Shown here piece by piece: positions 36,803 through 45,492 of a stretch of 46,369 nucleotides of DNA. The position numbers were made by a program, and so were the translations under genes. The stretch covers positions 1-46,369 of the forward strand of contig QCEG01000010.1 in NCBI GenBank assembly GCA_003278535.1. The letters run 5' to 3'. The stretch is from Prochlorococcus sp. AG-355-N18. GTDB lineage: Bacteria > Cyanobacteriota > Cyanobacteriia > PCC-6307 > Cyanobiaceae. Position 1 is the first letter of the stretch. The number at the start of each line of letters is the position of its first letter. The notes below the pieces were generated by a model that saw only the letters and a program-made list of their open reading frames with translations, was not told where the DNA came from and did no database searches.

Positions 36803-37909
36803 ATGACTGAAAAAAATGTAAGCCATACAAAATGGATGAAAAGAGCAATTTTTTTGGCTTCTTTAGGCAAAAATACAACGAGTCCAAACCCAAGGGTGGG
36901 AGCAGTAATACTTGATAAGAATGGAAGCCTTATTTCAGAAGGGTTTCATTTCAAGGCAGGCATGCCTCATGCAGAGGGAATGGCCTTTAATAATTTAAAA
37001 AAGGATGCTAAAGGTGGAACTATGTATGTCAATCTTGAACCTTGTTGCCATCATGGTAAAACACCTCCATGTGTAGAAAAAGTTATATCTTCTGGGATAA
37101 AAAAGGTATTTATATCTATTGAAGATCCTGATAAAAGAGTTTCTGGTAGGGGTATTAAACTGCTCAAAGAAGCAGGAATTCAAGTTCACTTAGGATTATG
37201 TGAAAAAGAATCTTCAGAATTAAATAAAGATTTCATTTATAGGAATATTACTAAGAAGGCTTTTGGGGTACTTAAATGGGCAATGAGTATTGATGGCAGA
37301 GTAGGTTTGAAAAATGGCAAAAGTAAATGGATTACTAATGAAGAATCAAGGTCATTAGTTCACTCCCTTAGAGCAGAATTTGACGCGATAATTATTGGTG
37401 GAAATACACTAAGAAAAGACAACCCTCTTTTGACTACTAGAGGTTCAAAAAATACCGAACCTCTGCGGGTCGTATTTACAAAAACTTTAGATCTACCTGC
37501 AAAATCTAACCTTTGGGACTGTAATGTGGCAAAAACCTTAGTTATTTATGATTCCTCAACAGCTAATGAAGAATTTCTTGCTAGGATTCCAAAACGTGTA
37601 GAGGTTGCTAAGGTACCTTCAGACAATCCAGAGTTAATTTCAAAATTATTAGCTAATAAAGGTTGTAATAAGGTTTTGTGGGAATGTGGTCCAAAATTGG
37701 CAACCGCCGCTATCAAAACTAATTGTATTCAGGAAATTATTACTTTCATTGCTCCAAAAATTTTGGGTGGCTCAAATAGAATGAACCCTTTTGGAGATTT
37801 TGAATTTGAAGAAATGCATGAAATTATAAAATTAAGCCAATCTCATGTAAGTTTTCTTGGTGATGATATTTGTGTACAAAGTTCATTAAAAAATGATTAT
37901 TACTTCTAA
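36803..37909 (+). CDS. ribD: Bifunctional pyrimidine deaminase / reductase RibD
   Basis: Second and third steps of riboflavin synthesis. The N-terminal zinc deaminase (about 1-145) holds SPNPRVGAVIL, PHAEGMAF (metal His and catalytic Glu) and LEPCCHHGKTPPC (metal Cys pair). The reductase (about 150-368) holds WAMSIDGRVGLKNGKSKWIT and DAIIIGGNTLRKDNPLLTT. I choose the ATG at 36803; the TTG two codons earlier is less likely. It lies 15 nt after the DUF3122 gene. Together with ribF in this window it serves flavin synthesis. Confidence 0.94.
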   Translation: MTEKNVSHTKWMKRAIFLASLGKNTTSPNPRVGAVILDKNGSLISEGFHFKAGMPHAEGMAFNNLKKDAKGGTMYVNLEPCCHHGKTPPCVEKVISSGIKKVFISIEDPDKRVSGRGIKLLKEAGIQVHLGLCEKESSELNKDFIYRNITKKAFGVLKWAMSIDGRVGLKNGKSKWITNEESRSLVHSLRAEFDAIIIGGNTLRKDNPLLTTRGSKNTEPLRVVFTKTLDLPAKSNLWDCNVAKTLVIYDSSTANEEFLARIPKRVEVAKVPSDNPELISKLLANKGCNKVLWECGPKLATAAIKTNCIQEIITFIAPKILGGSNRMNPFGDFEFEEMHEIIKLSQSHVSFLGDDICVQSSLKNDYYF

Positions 37910-37924
37910 ACTTTCAAGTTAAAA

Positions 37925-37961
37925 ATCCGTACGGTTCTTACCCAAAAAAAATCATACGGAT
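37925..37961 (+). other. Inverted repeat between ribD and ftsH
   Basis: ATCCGTA (37925-37931) and TACGGAT (37955-37961) form a 7-bp inverted repeat with a 23-nt spacer in the 101-nt ribD-ftsH gap. No T-run follows, so it is a weak terminator candidate; it could be a binding site in the ftsH leader. Confidence 0.3.
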
Positions 37962-38010
37962 ACTAACCCACTTGGATTAGTTTATAATAAGATCAAAATT
38001 TTTTACAACT

Positions 38011-39873
38011 ATGCCAATAAGACAAGACGATAATCAACCTAATAGAAGATTTGGAATAGTAAATATTATTTTAATAGGAGTAGGAGCATTACTTTTGTTC
38101 AGCAGCCTCTTTCCTAATCAAAATATGCAGATTCCTAGGGTTCCATATTCACTTTTTATTGATCAGGTAAATGATGGGGAAGTTAAGCGTGCATATATCA
38201 CTCAAGAACAAATACGATATGAGTTAAATGGAGCTGAAGAAGGCGCACCTTCAGTTTTAGCAACCACCCCAATTTTTGATATGGACCTTCCACAAAGGTT
38301 AGAAAGTAAAGGGGTTGAATTCGCTGCAGCTCCTCCAAAGAAACCTAATTTCTTCTCAACCATCTTAAGTTGGGTTGTTCCCCCTTTGATTTTTATACTT
38401 GTACTACAATTCTTTGCTAGAAGAAGTATGGGAGGAGGAGGTGCTCAAGGAGCTCTAAGTTTTACTAAAAGCAAAGCTAAAGTTTATGTCCCTGATGACG
38501 AATCAAAAGTTACATTTGCTGATGTAGCAGGAGTTGACGAGGCTAAGGATGAGTTGACAGAAATAGTCGATTTTCTAAAGAAGCCAGAAAGGTATACGGA
38601 TATAGGGGCACGAATACCTAAAGGTGTACTTCTTGTAGGACCTCCAGGAACAGGAAAAACTCTTCTCTCTAAGGCAGTTGCTGGGGAAGCGGAAGTTCCT
38701 TTTTTCATTATTTCAGGATCAGAGTTCGTTGAACTTTTTGTAGGTGCAGGTGCGGCAAGGGTTAGGGATTTATTCGAACAAGCTAAGAAAAAGGCTCCTT
38801 GTATCATCTTTATTGATGAATTAGATGCTATTGGCAAAAGCCGTTCAGGTTCTATGGGAGTAGTTGGTGGTAATGATGAGAGAGAACAAACTTTAAATCA
38901 GCTCCTCACCGAAATGGACGGATTTGCTTCCACTGACAAGCCAGTTATAGTTCTTGCTGCTACGAACCAGCCTGAAGTTCTTGACGCTGCACTTTTAAGA
39001 CCTGGAAGATTTGATAGACAAGTTTTAGTTGATAGGCCAGATTTATCAGGTAGAAAAACTATATTGGAGATATATACAAAAAAAATTAAATTAGCCGAAT
39101 CAATTGATCTAGATTCTATCGCACAAGCTACAAGTGGATTTGCTGGAGCCGATTTGGCGAACATGGTTAATGAAGCTGCATTACTTGCTGCCAGAGCTAA
39201 AAGGAAAAGAGTAGAACAACAGGATTTAAGTGAAGCCATTGAAAGAGTAGTTGCTGGACTTGAAAAGAAAAGTAGAGTACTTCAAGATGATGAAAAGAAA
39301 GTTGTTGCTTATCATGAAGTTGGTCACGCAATAGTCGGTCATCTTATGCCTGGGGGTTCAAAAGTTGCAAAAATTTCAATTGTTCCTAGAGGTATGAGTG
39401 CACTTGGTTATACCCTTCAATTGCCAACTGAAGAAAGATTCTTGAACTCTAAAGATGAATTAAAAGGACAAATAGCAACTCTTCTTGGGGGAAGATCTGC
39501 AGAAGAGGTCGTATTTGGAAAGATTACTACTGGAGCTTCAAATGATTTACAAAGAGCAACTGATATTGCAGAGCAAATGGTTGGCACCTTCGGTATGAGT
39601 GACATCCTTGGACCTCTGGCTTACGACAAACAAGGAGGAGGTCAGTTTTTAGGGAATGGAAATAATCCTAGAAGATCTGTTAGTGATGCTACTGCTCAAG
39701 CAATAGACAAAGAGGTTAGAGGTTTAGTTGATGATGCTCATGAAACTGCGCTTAATATTTTGAGGAATAATCTACCTCTTCTTGAATCTATTTCTCAAAA
39801 AATTCTACAAGAAGAAGTAATAGAGGGAGATGATCTTAAAACTCTCTTAGCAGAAAGTAAAATGCCTACATAG
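38011..39873 (+). CDS. ftsH: ATP-dependent zinc metalloprotease FtsH
   Basis: Membrane AAA+ protease; in cyanobacteria FtsH complexes remove damaged photosystem II D1 protein. Two membrane spans (about residues 16-35 and 117-136) flank a lumenal domain. The AAA domain has Walker [12 protein letters not shown] (210-220), Walker [13 protein letters not shown], and the second region of homology [17 protein letters not shown]. The zinc site is [11 protein letters not shown] near 435. The 620-aa length is standard. ATG start. It is one of several FtsH paralogues expected in the genome; which one (FtsH1-4 type) was not resolved. Confidence 0.96.
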   Translation: MPIRQDDNQPNRRFGIVNIILIGVGALLLFSSLFPNQNMQIPRVPYSLFIDQVNDGEVKRAYITQEQIRYELNGAEEGAPSVLATTPIFDMDLPQRLESKGVEFAAAPPKKPNFFSTILSWVVPPLIFILVLQFFARRSMGGGGAQGALSFTKSKAKVYVPDDESKVTFADVAGVDEAKDELTEIVDFLKKPERYTDIGARIPKGVLLVGPPGTGKTLLSKAVAGEAEVPFFIISGSEFVELFVGAGAARVRDLFEQAKKKAPCIIFIDELDAIGKSRSGSMGVVGGNDEREQTLNQLLTEMDGFASTDKPVIVLAATNQPEVLDAALLRPGRFDRQVLVDRPDLSGRKTILEIYTKKIKLAESIDLDSIAQATSGFAGADLANMVNEAALLAARAKRKRVEQQDLSEAIERVVAGLEKKSRVLQDDEKKVVAYHEVGHAIVGHLMPGGSKVAKISIVPRGMSALGYTLQLPTEERFLNSKDELKGQIATLLGGRSAEEVVFGKITTGASNDLQRATDIAEQMVGTFGMSDILGPLAYDKQGGGQFLGNGNNPRRSVSDATAQAIDKEVRGLVDDAHETALNILRNNLPLLESISQKILQEEVIEGDDLKTLLAESKMPT

Positions 39874-39901
39874 TAGAATCAATGTCTTAATTTAAAATAT
39901 T

Positions 39902-40831
39902 ATGCTTAAACCAAACAAGCTTGTAAGCAAGAACTTTCTTTCAAGTTTGGATACATCGAGTGAAGAGGTTTACCATTTATTGGAGATCGCTAAAAATTTT
40001 AAAAATAAGGATCTTGATATAAAATTTAAAGATAAAGTCTTAGGTTTAATATTTGATAAATCTTCTACTCGAACTAGAGTTAGTTTTCAAGTTGCAATGT
40101 CAAGACTGGGGGGGACCTCAATTGATCTTAATCCTACTACTTCACAAATTGGGAGAGGCGAGCCAATAAAAGACACAGCAAGAGTCCTAAGTAAATACTG
40201 CGATTTATTAGCAATAAGAACTTTCAATCAATCTGATTTAGAAGAGTACGCAAAGTGGTCATCCATACCAGTAATTAATGCCCTAACTGATTTTGAACAC
40301 CCCTGCCAGGCTTTGGCTGACTTTATGACGATTAAAGAGGAATTTACTAATTTAGAAAATGTAGTTTTGACATATATTGGTGATGGGAATAACGTTGCTA
40401 ATTCTCTAATTTTATGCGGAGCTTTATTAGAAGTAGAAGTGCGAATCGCATGCCCTCTAGGTTTCGAACCTAATCCTTTGATAATTGAAAAAGCAAATAA
40501 GATATATAAAAAAAATAAAAACTTATTAAAAATCATTAATGATCCACTTTCTGCAGTTATTGGAGCAAATGTTCTCTATACAGATGTTTGGTCATCTATG
40601 GGTGAAGAAAGTAAGAAAGAAGAAAAAGATGTACTTTTTAGGGGATTTACAATAGATAATGATTTATTAAGAAAAGCCAATGAGGATGCAATTGTATTAC
40701 ACTGTTTGCCTGCCTACAGAAATAAAGAGATAACTGATGAAGTGATTGAAAGTAAAAACAGTAGAATATTTGAGCAGGCAGAAAATAGGCTTCACGCGCA
40801 ACAAGCACTTTTGTCATGCCTTCTTTGTTGA
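39902..40831 (+). CDS. argF: Ornithine carbamoyltransferase ArgF
   Basis: Joins ornithine and carbamoyl phosphate to citrulline in arginine synthesis. The carbamoyl-phosphate loop is KSSTRTRVSFQVAM (about 57-70), DFEHPCQALADFMTI provides HPCQ, and the ornithine motif is HCLPAYRNKEITDEV near residue 263. 309 aa is usual. ATG start. Downstream lexA is on the same strand, 56 nt away, but has its own candidate operator. Confidence 0.95.
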   Translation: MLKPNKLVSKNFLSSLDTSSEEVYHLLEIAKNFKNKDLDIKFKDKVLGLIFDKSSTRTRVSFQVAMSRLGGTSIDLNPTTSQIGRGEPIKDTARVLSKYCDLLAIRTFNQSDLEEYAKWSSIPVINALTDFEHPCQALADFMTIKEEFTNLENVVLTYIGDGNNVANSLILCGALLEVEVRIACPLGFEPNPLIIEKANKIYKKNKNLLKIINDPLSAVIGANVLYTDVWSSMGEESKKEEKDVLFRGFTIDNDLLRKANEDAIVLHCLPAYRNKEITDEVIESKNSRIFEQAENRLHAQQALLSCLLC

Positions 40832-40856
40832 TTACTTGCGGAACCTTACAATAACA

Positions 40857-40870
40857 GGTACAAATGTATT
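40857..40870 (+). promoter_or_regulatory. Candidate LexA box upstream of lexA
   Basis: GGTACAAATGTATT, 17 nt before the lexA ATG, matches the cyanobacterial LexA operator RGTACNNNDGTWCB at all but one position (T in place of the final C). This placement fits autoregulation of lexA. The consensus is from memory, and no binding is shown. Confidence 0.5.
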
Positions 40871-40887
40871 AGAAAACATATGTTTTA

Positions 40888-41505
40888 ATGGATACTTTTT
40901 CAGATAATAGGCTAACTGATGCACAGAATGAGTTGTATGAATGGATAAAGGATTACATGAAAAACTTTCAACATAGTCCTTCAATCAGGCAGATGATGTA
41001 TGCAATGAGGTTGAAATCTCCAGCGCCTATTCAAAGTCGCTTAAAACATTTACAAGATAAAGGTTATATAAAATGGCAGGAAGGGAAAGCAAGAACATTG
41101 CAAATTATTGAAAAAATAAGTGATGTAATTCCTATTTTGGGATCAGTAGCAGCTGGTGGATTGATTGAAACTTACTCAGATGTTCAAGAAAATTTAGATA
41201 TTTCAGATGTTTTAAAGCAAAAGGATGTTTTTGCATTAACAGTAAATGGGGATTCTATGATTGATGCCTGCATAGCAGATGGTGATATGGTTTTAATGGC
41301 ACCTATTACTAATCCTTATTCAATAAGGAATGGGACAATTGTAAGTGCTCTAGTACCAGGATTGGGTACAACATTGAAATATTACGTAAAGAGAGGCCAC
41401 AAAATTTTTTTAGAAGCTGCTAATCCAAATTATGATCCCATTGAATTAAATCCAGCAGAAGTTGTTTTTCAAGGGAAACTTTTGGCGGTATGGAGGAAGG
41501 TCTAA
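40888..41505 (+). CDS. lexA: LexA repressor
   Basis: SOS repressor with an N-terminal winged helix (about 8-70: LTDAQNELYEWIKDYM, SPSIRQMMYAMRLKSPAPIQ) and a C-terminal S24 peptidase. The Ala89-Gly90 cleavage site is in GSVAAGGLIE, the nucleophile Ser123 in NGDSMIDACI, and Lys164 in GTTLKYYVKRG; all key residues for self-cleavage are present. This is noteworthy because some cyanobacterial LexA proteins lose them. 205 aa, ATG start. It is the last clearly housekeeping gene before the polysaccharide-gene region. Confidence 0.95.
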   Translation: MDTFSDNRLTDAQNELYEWIKDYMKNFQHSPSIRQMMYAMRLKSPAPIQSRLKHLQDKGYIKWQEGKARTLQIIEKISDVIPILGSVAAGGLIETYSDVQENLDISDVLKQKDVFALTVNGDSMIDACIADGDMVLMAPITNPYSIRNGTIVSALVPGLGTTLKYYVKRGHKIFLEAANPNYDPIELNPAEVVFQGKLLAVWRKV

Positions 41506-41625
41506 AAGTAATTAAAAATTTATCTTTGATACTAAATTAAAAACTTCAAGAGTTTTAATAAAATCTTTAATTTTAATAAAAAGTAAGATCTATCCAAATT
41601 TAAAAAAATTTTCTAAAGATACATT

Positions 41626-42078
41626 TCAATCTAAAACTTTTTTTAAAAATTTTTTATCAAAACGTTTGGATATGGTTTCTATTATATTTGTTAATAATGT
41701 TTTTCTAATTTCATCTGATAAAAATAAAAAAAAACTATCCTTGTTTAGATTTAAAGAGATAAATCTATTTGCTCTGCATATTTCACGATCTTGGTAGATA
41801 TCAACTTTTATATCTAAAGTTATATTTTTTCTAATGAATGCAGGGATGTCTTTTATACTGTGAAGTTCTATATAAATATTATTTTCTTTATAAAAAATTT
41901 TTAAAATTAATTTCGCTTTAATAGTGTACTTTAATACCTTGAAAACATTACTATTATATTCAAAAATATTTGGATTCTGAATCTTATTAAGACCTAACTT
42001 TTCTAGATTTAATTTTTTAATTTCTGAAAGAGATTTAGAATTTATATTAATTATTTTTGTAGAACTAATTTTTTTCAT
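41626..42078 (-). CDS. Hypothetical protein, possibly DUF1997-like
   Basis: A 150-residue, Lys/Ile/Asn-rich protein I do not firmly recognise. It has a signal-less N-terminus, central alternating strands (YTIKAKLILKIFYKENNIYI, IRKNITLDIKVDIYQD) and a final helix (LLTNIIETISKRFDKKFL), loosely like DUF1997 proteins of cyanobacteria and plastids, though this is uncertain. ATG start. The strong AT bias resembles the island rather than the backbone. Neighbours lexA (convergent, 120 nt) and galE (same strand, 368 nt) do not suggest a role. Confidence 0.6.
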   Translation of the reverse strand: MKKISSTKIININSKSLSEIKKLNLEKLGLNKIQNPNIFEYNSNVFKVLKYTIKAKLILKIFYKENNIYIELHSIKDIPAFIRKNITLDIKVDIYQDREICRANRFISLNLNKDSFFLFLSDEIRKTLLTNIIETISKRFDKKFLKKVLD

Positions 42079-42446
42079 AATAATTTGTCAATATTTATAG
42101 TAATCAAGGTTTCATTATTTCAATTTTCATCGATTTCTGCATGTTTCTTTAAATTTTTATTTTAAAAAAATTTAATATATTTTTAGCTTTAGAATTGTCT
42201 TAAACTAAATTAATTTCATCTCCTTTTTGCCTTTTTTAAAAGAACAAAAGGTATTTTGATAATTTTTGTTGTTTAATAATCTTAATTATATTTAGAATAA
42301 TCATTTCTTTACCAGTTTCTGTATGTAATGTAATTATTTTTCTCTGATTTTGAAAAAATAATTTATTTCTTTTAAATGTCCATCTGATAGATAAATAATA
42401 TTTTTTTGTTCTTTAATTAAAGATTTAAATCTATTTTATTTAGTAA
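42079..42446. other. AT-rich gap, with a possible gene remnant
   Basis: 368 nt without an intact gene, at the boundary between backbone and polysaccharide genes. It contains long A and T runs and a weak imperfect hairpin (CCTTTTTG with CAAAAGG around 42221-42250). No tRNA, att-like repeat or clear terminator was found. A candidate decayed minus-strand frame is listed separately. Confidence 0.5.
42236..42435 (-). pseudogene. Possible decayed ORF at the island edge
   Basis: On the minus strand one frame (42435 down to about 42358) reads FKSLIKEQKNIIYLSDGHLK, and after a one-base shift at a T run (plus-strand A6 near 42353-42358) a second frame continues QNQRKIITLHTETGKEMIIL to a stop at 42236. 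The joined product would be about 65 aa, with no start codon. The peptide looks more protein-like than random AT-rich DNA, but the evidence is only visual. No family was recognised. Confidence 0.2.
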
Positions 42447-43499
42447 TTAAGAATAACCTTCAGGGTTCATTTGCTTCCATCTCCAGCCATCACTACACAT
42501 TTCTTCAAGTGATTTATTAGGATACCAATTTAATATCTGTATTGCTTTTAAATTATTAGCTACAAGCTTACAAGAATCTCCATTTCGCCTTCTAGAAAAT
42601 ATATAAGGAACTTCTACATTATTAACCTTTTCAAAAGTTTTTATTAAATCAAGCACACTGAACCCTTTTCCTGTTCCAATATTTAAATTAATTAGTTGAT
42701 TATTATTTTTAAAAAGAAAATCTAGGGCTTTTAGATGTCCTTCGGCTAAGTCCGAGACATGTATATAATCTCTCACACATGTCCCATCATGTGTTGGCCA
42801 GTCATTCCCAAAAACTTTCAATTGATTTTTTTCATAAGCTGCATTTATAATTAATGGGAAAATATTATTAGGTTTATCTAGCGGATTTTCCCCTATCAAG
42901 CCAGAATTATGAGCCCCAATTGGATTGAAATAACGAAGAATTGCAATATTCCATTCATTTGTTTTTGTTTCATATATATTCTTTAATAAGTTTTCGACAG
43001 TAAGTTTTGTTGATCCATATGTATTAATGGGATTAATATCAGCAGATTCTTTAAGTAATTCATCCTTTGGATTACCATAAACTGTTGCACTGCTGCTAAA
43101 AACAATTGTTTTACAATTATTTTCTAACATGCTTTTAAATAAATTAAATGACCCAATTACATTATTTTCCCAATACTTAAGAGGATAATTAACAGATTCC
43201 GCTACAGCCTTTAGTCCGGCAAAATGAATTACTCCATCAATTGAATTACCTTTACTTTTTACTTTTTTAAAAACAGTATCTATAAATTCTTTATCTCTTA
43301 TATCGCCCTTGAAGAAATGCAATTTATTAGAAATATCAATGTTTCGCTTAGAGAATATTAATTTAATATTATCTAGAGATTTTTTATTACTGTTTATTAA
43401 TGAATCTATAATATAAACTTCTTTTCCACTTTCTAAAAGAGAAATACATGTATGTGAACCTATAAACCCCGTTCCTCCAGTAACGAGTATTCTTTTCAT
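42447..43499 (-). CDS. galE: UDP-glucose 4-epimerase GalE
   Basis: Extended SDR enzyme that interconverts UDP-glucose and UDP-galactose for surface polysaccharides. The NAD loop GGTGFIGSHTCISL follows the start. The catalytic Ser is in VFSSSATVYGNP and the Tyr-Lys pair in NTYGSTKLTVENLL. AILRYFNPIGAHNSGLIGE, DGTCVRDYIHVSDLAEGH and NIGTGKGFSVLDLI are GalE hallmarks. I start at MKRILVTGG (43499); eight further codons upstream (MLTHIVFI) look spurious. 350 aa. It is divergent from ugd across a 225-nt AT-rich promoter region. Confidence 0.93.
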   Translation of the reverse strand: MKRILVTGGTGFIGSHTCISLLESGKEVYIIDSLINSNKKSLDNIKLIFSKRNIDISNKLHFFKGDIRDKEFIDTVFKKVKSKGNSIDGVIHFAGLKAVAESVNYPLKYWENNVIGSFNLFKSMLENNCKTIVFSSSATVYGNPKDELLKESADINPINTYGSTKLTVENLLKNIYETKTNEWNIAILRYFNPIGAHNSGLIGENPLDKPNNIFPLIINAAYEKNQLKVFGNDWPTHDGTCVRDYIHVSDLAEGHLKALDFLFKNNNQLINLNIGTGKGFSVLDLIKTFEKVNNVEVPYIFSRRRNGDSCKLVANNLKAIQILNWYPNKSLEEMCSDGWRWKQMNPEGYS

Positions 43500-43724
43500 T
43501 ATGAAAACAATATGAGTTAGCATAGTTATACTATGATTTAGGTTAAATAAAATCTTCTATTAATAATATTTATTAACCATATTTATTAACTATATGATTT
43601 TGTTTGCAAAATTATCTTTTGCTAATGATTTTAAAATTTAACTTTAGTAATAAATTCTAAAAATATAAGAGAATTAATAGTGAGGTAATAAAGTGATAGG
43701 ATTTATTAAATTTGTTTATGTAAA

Positions 43725-45161
43725 TTGATAAAACAAGTTTGTTGTATTGGTGCTGGATATGTTGGTGGTCCAACTATGTCAGTTTTTGCCGATAAATGTA
43801 AAGATATTAATTTTAATGTTGTTGATGTTAATGCAGATAGAATTGCAGCTTGGAATAGCAAAGATTTATCAAAGCTTCCTATTTTTGAGCCTGGTTTAGA
43901 TGAAATTGTAAAAAGATGTCGGGGAAAGAATTTAACTTTTTCTACCGAAGTTCATAAGTGTATATCGGAAGCAGATATTATTTTCATTTCCGTAAATACC
44001 CCTACAAAAACAAAAGGTATTGGTGCTGGTAAAGCAAGTGATTTAAAATGGGTAGAATCTTGTGCTCGGCAAATTTCAGAACATGCTAGAGGTTATACTA
44101 TTGTTGTTGAAAAAAGCACTTTACCGGTGAGAACTGGAGAGGTGATAAAAGATATTCTTGATTCTTCTCAATCTTCTTTAAATTCAAAGAAAAAAAATTC
44201 CTTCGATATTTTATCTAATCCAGAATTTTTGGCAGAGGGAACAGCTATAGATGACCTCGAAAACCCTGATAGAATTTTAATTGGAGGTTCTAATGAAAAT
44301 GCAATCAAAGTTCTTCATGATTTATATAAAAGATGGGTCAGTGAAGAGAAAATCATTCACACTAATTTATGGAGTAGTGAGTTAGCAAAATTAACTGCAA
44401 ATGCATTTCTAGCTCAAAGACTTAGTTCTATTAATTCAATAAGTGCTCTTTGCGAAGTTACAGGGGCTGACGTTAGGGAGGTTTCACGTGCAATTGGTAA
44501 AGATCGAAGGATTGGAAGTAAATTCCTTAATGTTGGGCCTGGATTTGGAGGAAGTTGCTTTAAAAAAGATATATTAAACCTTGTTTATTTAGCAAATCAT
44601 TTTGGTTTACCAGAGGTCGCTGATTTTTGGGAAAGTGTTGTTTATTTAAACAGTTGGAATCAAGACAGACTAACTCGTATAATTTTGGAAAAATTATTTG
44701 GCACTTTAACCGAAAAAAAAATTGGTATTCTAGGTTTTTCTTTCAAAGCAAATACCAATGATACAAGAGAGTCGCCCGCCATTCAAATATGTAAAAACTT
44801 ACTAAACGAAGGAGCATTTTTGAAAATTCATGATCCTAAAGTTTCCCAAAAACAAATAGCTTTAGATTTGGGTATACCCTCTATTGAAGAATGTCTTAAT
44901 GAAGAAAACTTAAATAAAAAAAATAAAGATAAAAAATGGGAAAAATCTCTTTTAAGAAATGATTTCTTTGAGAATCTAGATGCAGTTGTTGTTTTAACAG
45001 AGTGGAGCATTTATTCAGATATAGACTGGGGCAAAGTTTCAAAAAAAATGAGATCACCTGGATGGGTTTTTGATACTAGATTAATAGTAGATGAAGAAAA
45101 AGTTATTAATTCAGGGCTTTGTTTTTGGAGGGTAGGAGTTGGTACTTTAAAGAGAAATTAA
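43725..45161 (+). CDS. ugd: UDP-glucose 6-dehydrogenase, eukaryote-like type
   Basis: Two-step NAD oxidase making UDP-glucuronate for capsule or LPS. The N-terminal Rossmann loop is CCIGAGYVGGPTMSV, followed by VDVNADRIAAWNS, FISVNTPTKTKGIGAGKASD, EKSTLPVRTGE, SNPEFLAEGTAI and the catalytic Cys in GPGFGGSCFKKDILNLVYL. FSFKANTNDTRESPAIQI binds the second NAD side. At 478 aa it matches the animal/plant group (KGIGAGKASDL, CARQI) rather than the shorter bacterial Ugd (about 390 to 440 aa). TTG start is forced by the lack of ATG. Transfer into the island is a reasonable inference. Confidence 0.92.
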   Translation: MIKQVCCIGAGYVGGPTMSVFADKCKDINFNVVDVNADRIAAWNSKDLSKLPIFEPGLDEIVKRCRGKNLTFSTEVHKCISEADIIFISVNTPTKTKGIGAGKASDLKWVESCARQISEHARGYTIVVEKSTLPVRTGEVIKDILDSSQSSLNSKKKNSFDILSNPEFLAEGTAIDDLENPDRILIGGSNENAIKVLHDLYKRWVSEEKIIHTNLWSSELAKLTANAFLAQRLSSINSISALCEVTGADVREVSRAIGKDRRIGSKFLNVGPGFGGSCFKKDILNLVYLANHFGLPEVADFWESVVYLNSWNQDRLTRIILEKLFGTLTEKKIGILGFSFKANTNDTRESPAIQICKNLLNEGAFLKIHDPKVSQKQIALDLGIPSIEECLNEENLNKKNKDKKWEKSLLRNDFFENLDAVVVLTEWSIYSDIDWGKVSKKMRSPGWVFDTRLIVDEEKVINSGLCFWRVGVGTLKRN

Positions 45162-45492
45162 GTTTCCAGTAAAAAATCTTATAAATTTCTTGTTTTTAAA
45201 TAATTCTATTGCCAAGATTTGTACTGATTTTCAAAAGTATTTTTTAGAGATGGAATAAACATACTTTATTAAATTTAATAATGTAACCTATGATTCACTG
45301 ATTTTAAGCAAATTGTTTTGTTTTAAGTAAACATGTGATTTATCAGTATTGCCAATATAAGTTATTAGATAAAATATTTAACTAAAAGTTTTTAAGTGCT
45401 TTTATTCCTGAGGAGTGACCATAAAATATAATAGTTAATGAACCCATTTTTTAAAAATTTTAGTTTTTCAAGAAATTCTTATAAAAATTTTT
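45162..45492. other. AT-rich gap before fcl
   Basis: 331 nt between ugd and the GDP-fucose synthase gene. I see no ORF with a convincing protein, no tRNA and no clear terminator; only scattered A/T runs. It may hold the promoter of the downstream gene and a divergently poor spacer typical of the island. Confidence 0.5.

Noticed and set aside
37925..37961. Rho-independent terminator after ribD
   Set aside because: The 7-bp inverted repeat has a long loop and no T-run after it, so I keep it as an inverted repeat only.
38484..39239. Long minus-strand ORFs of 113-117 aa opposite ftsH
   Set aside because: They are shadows in the antisense frames of a strongly conserved gene; no family motif or start context supports them.
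42079..42446. CRISPR array or integrase attachment site at the island edge
   Set aside because: No repeated units of array length and no tRNA-derived direct repeats are visible; the A/T runs are irregular.
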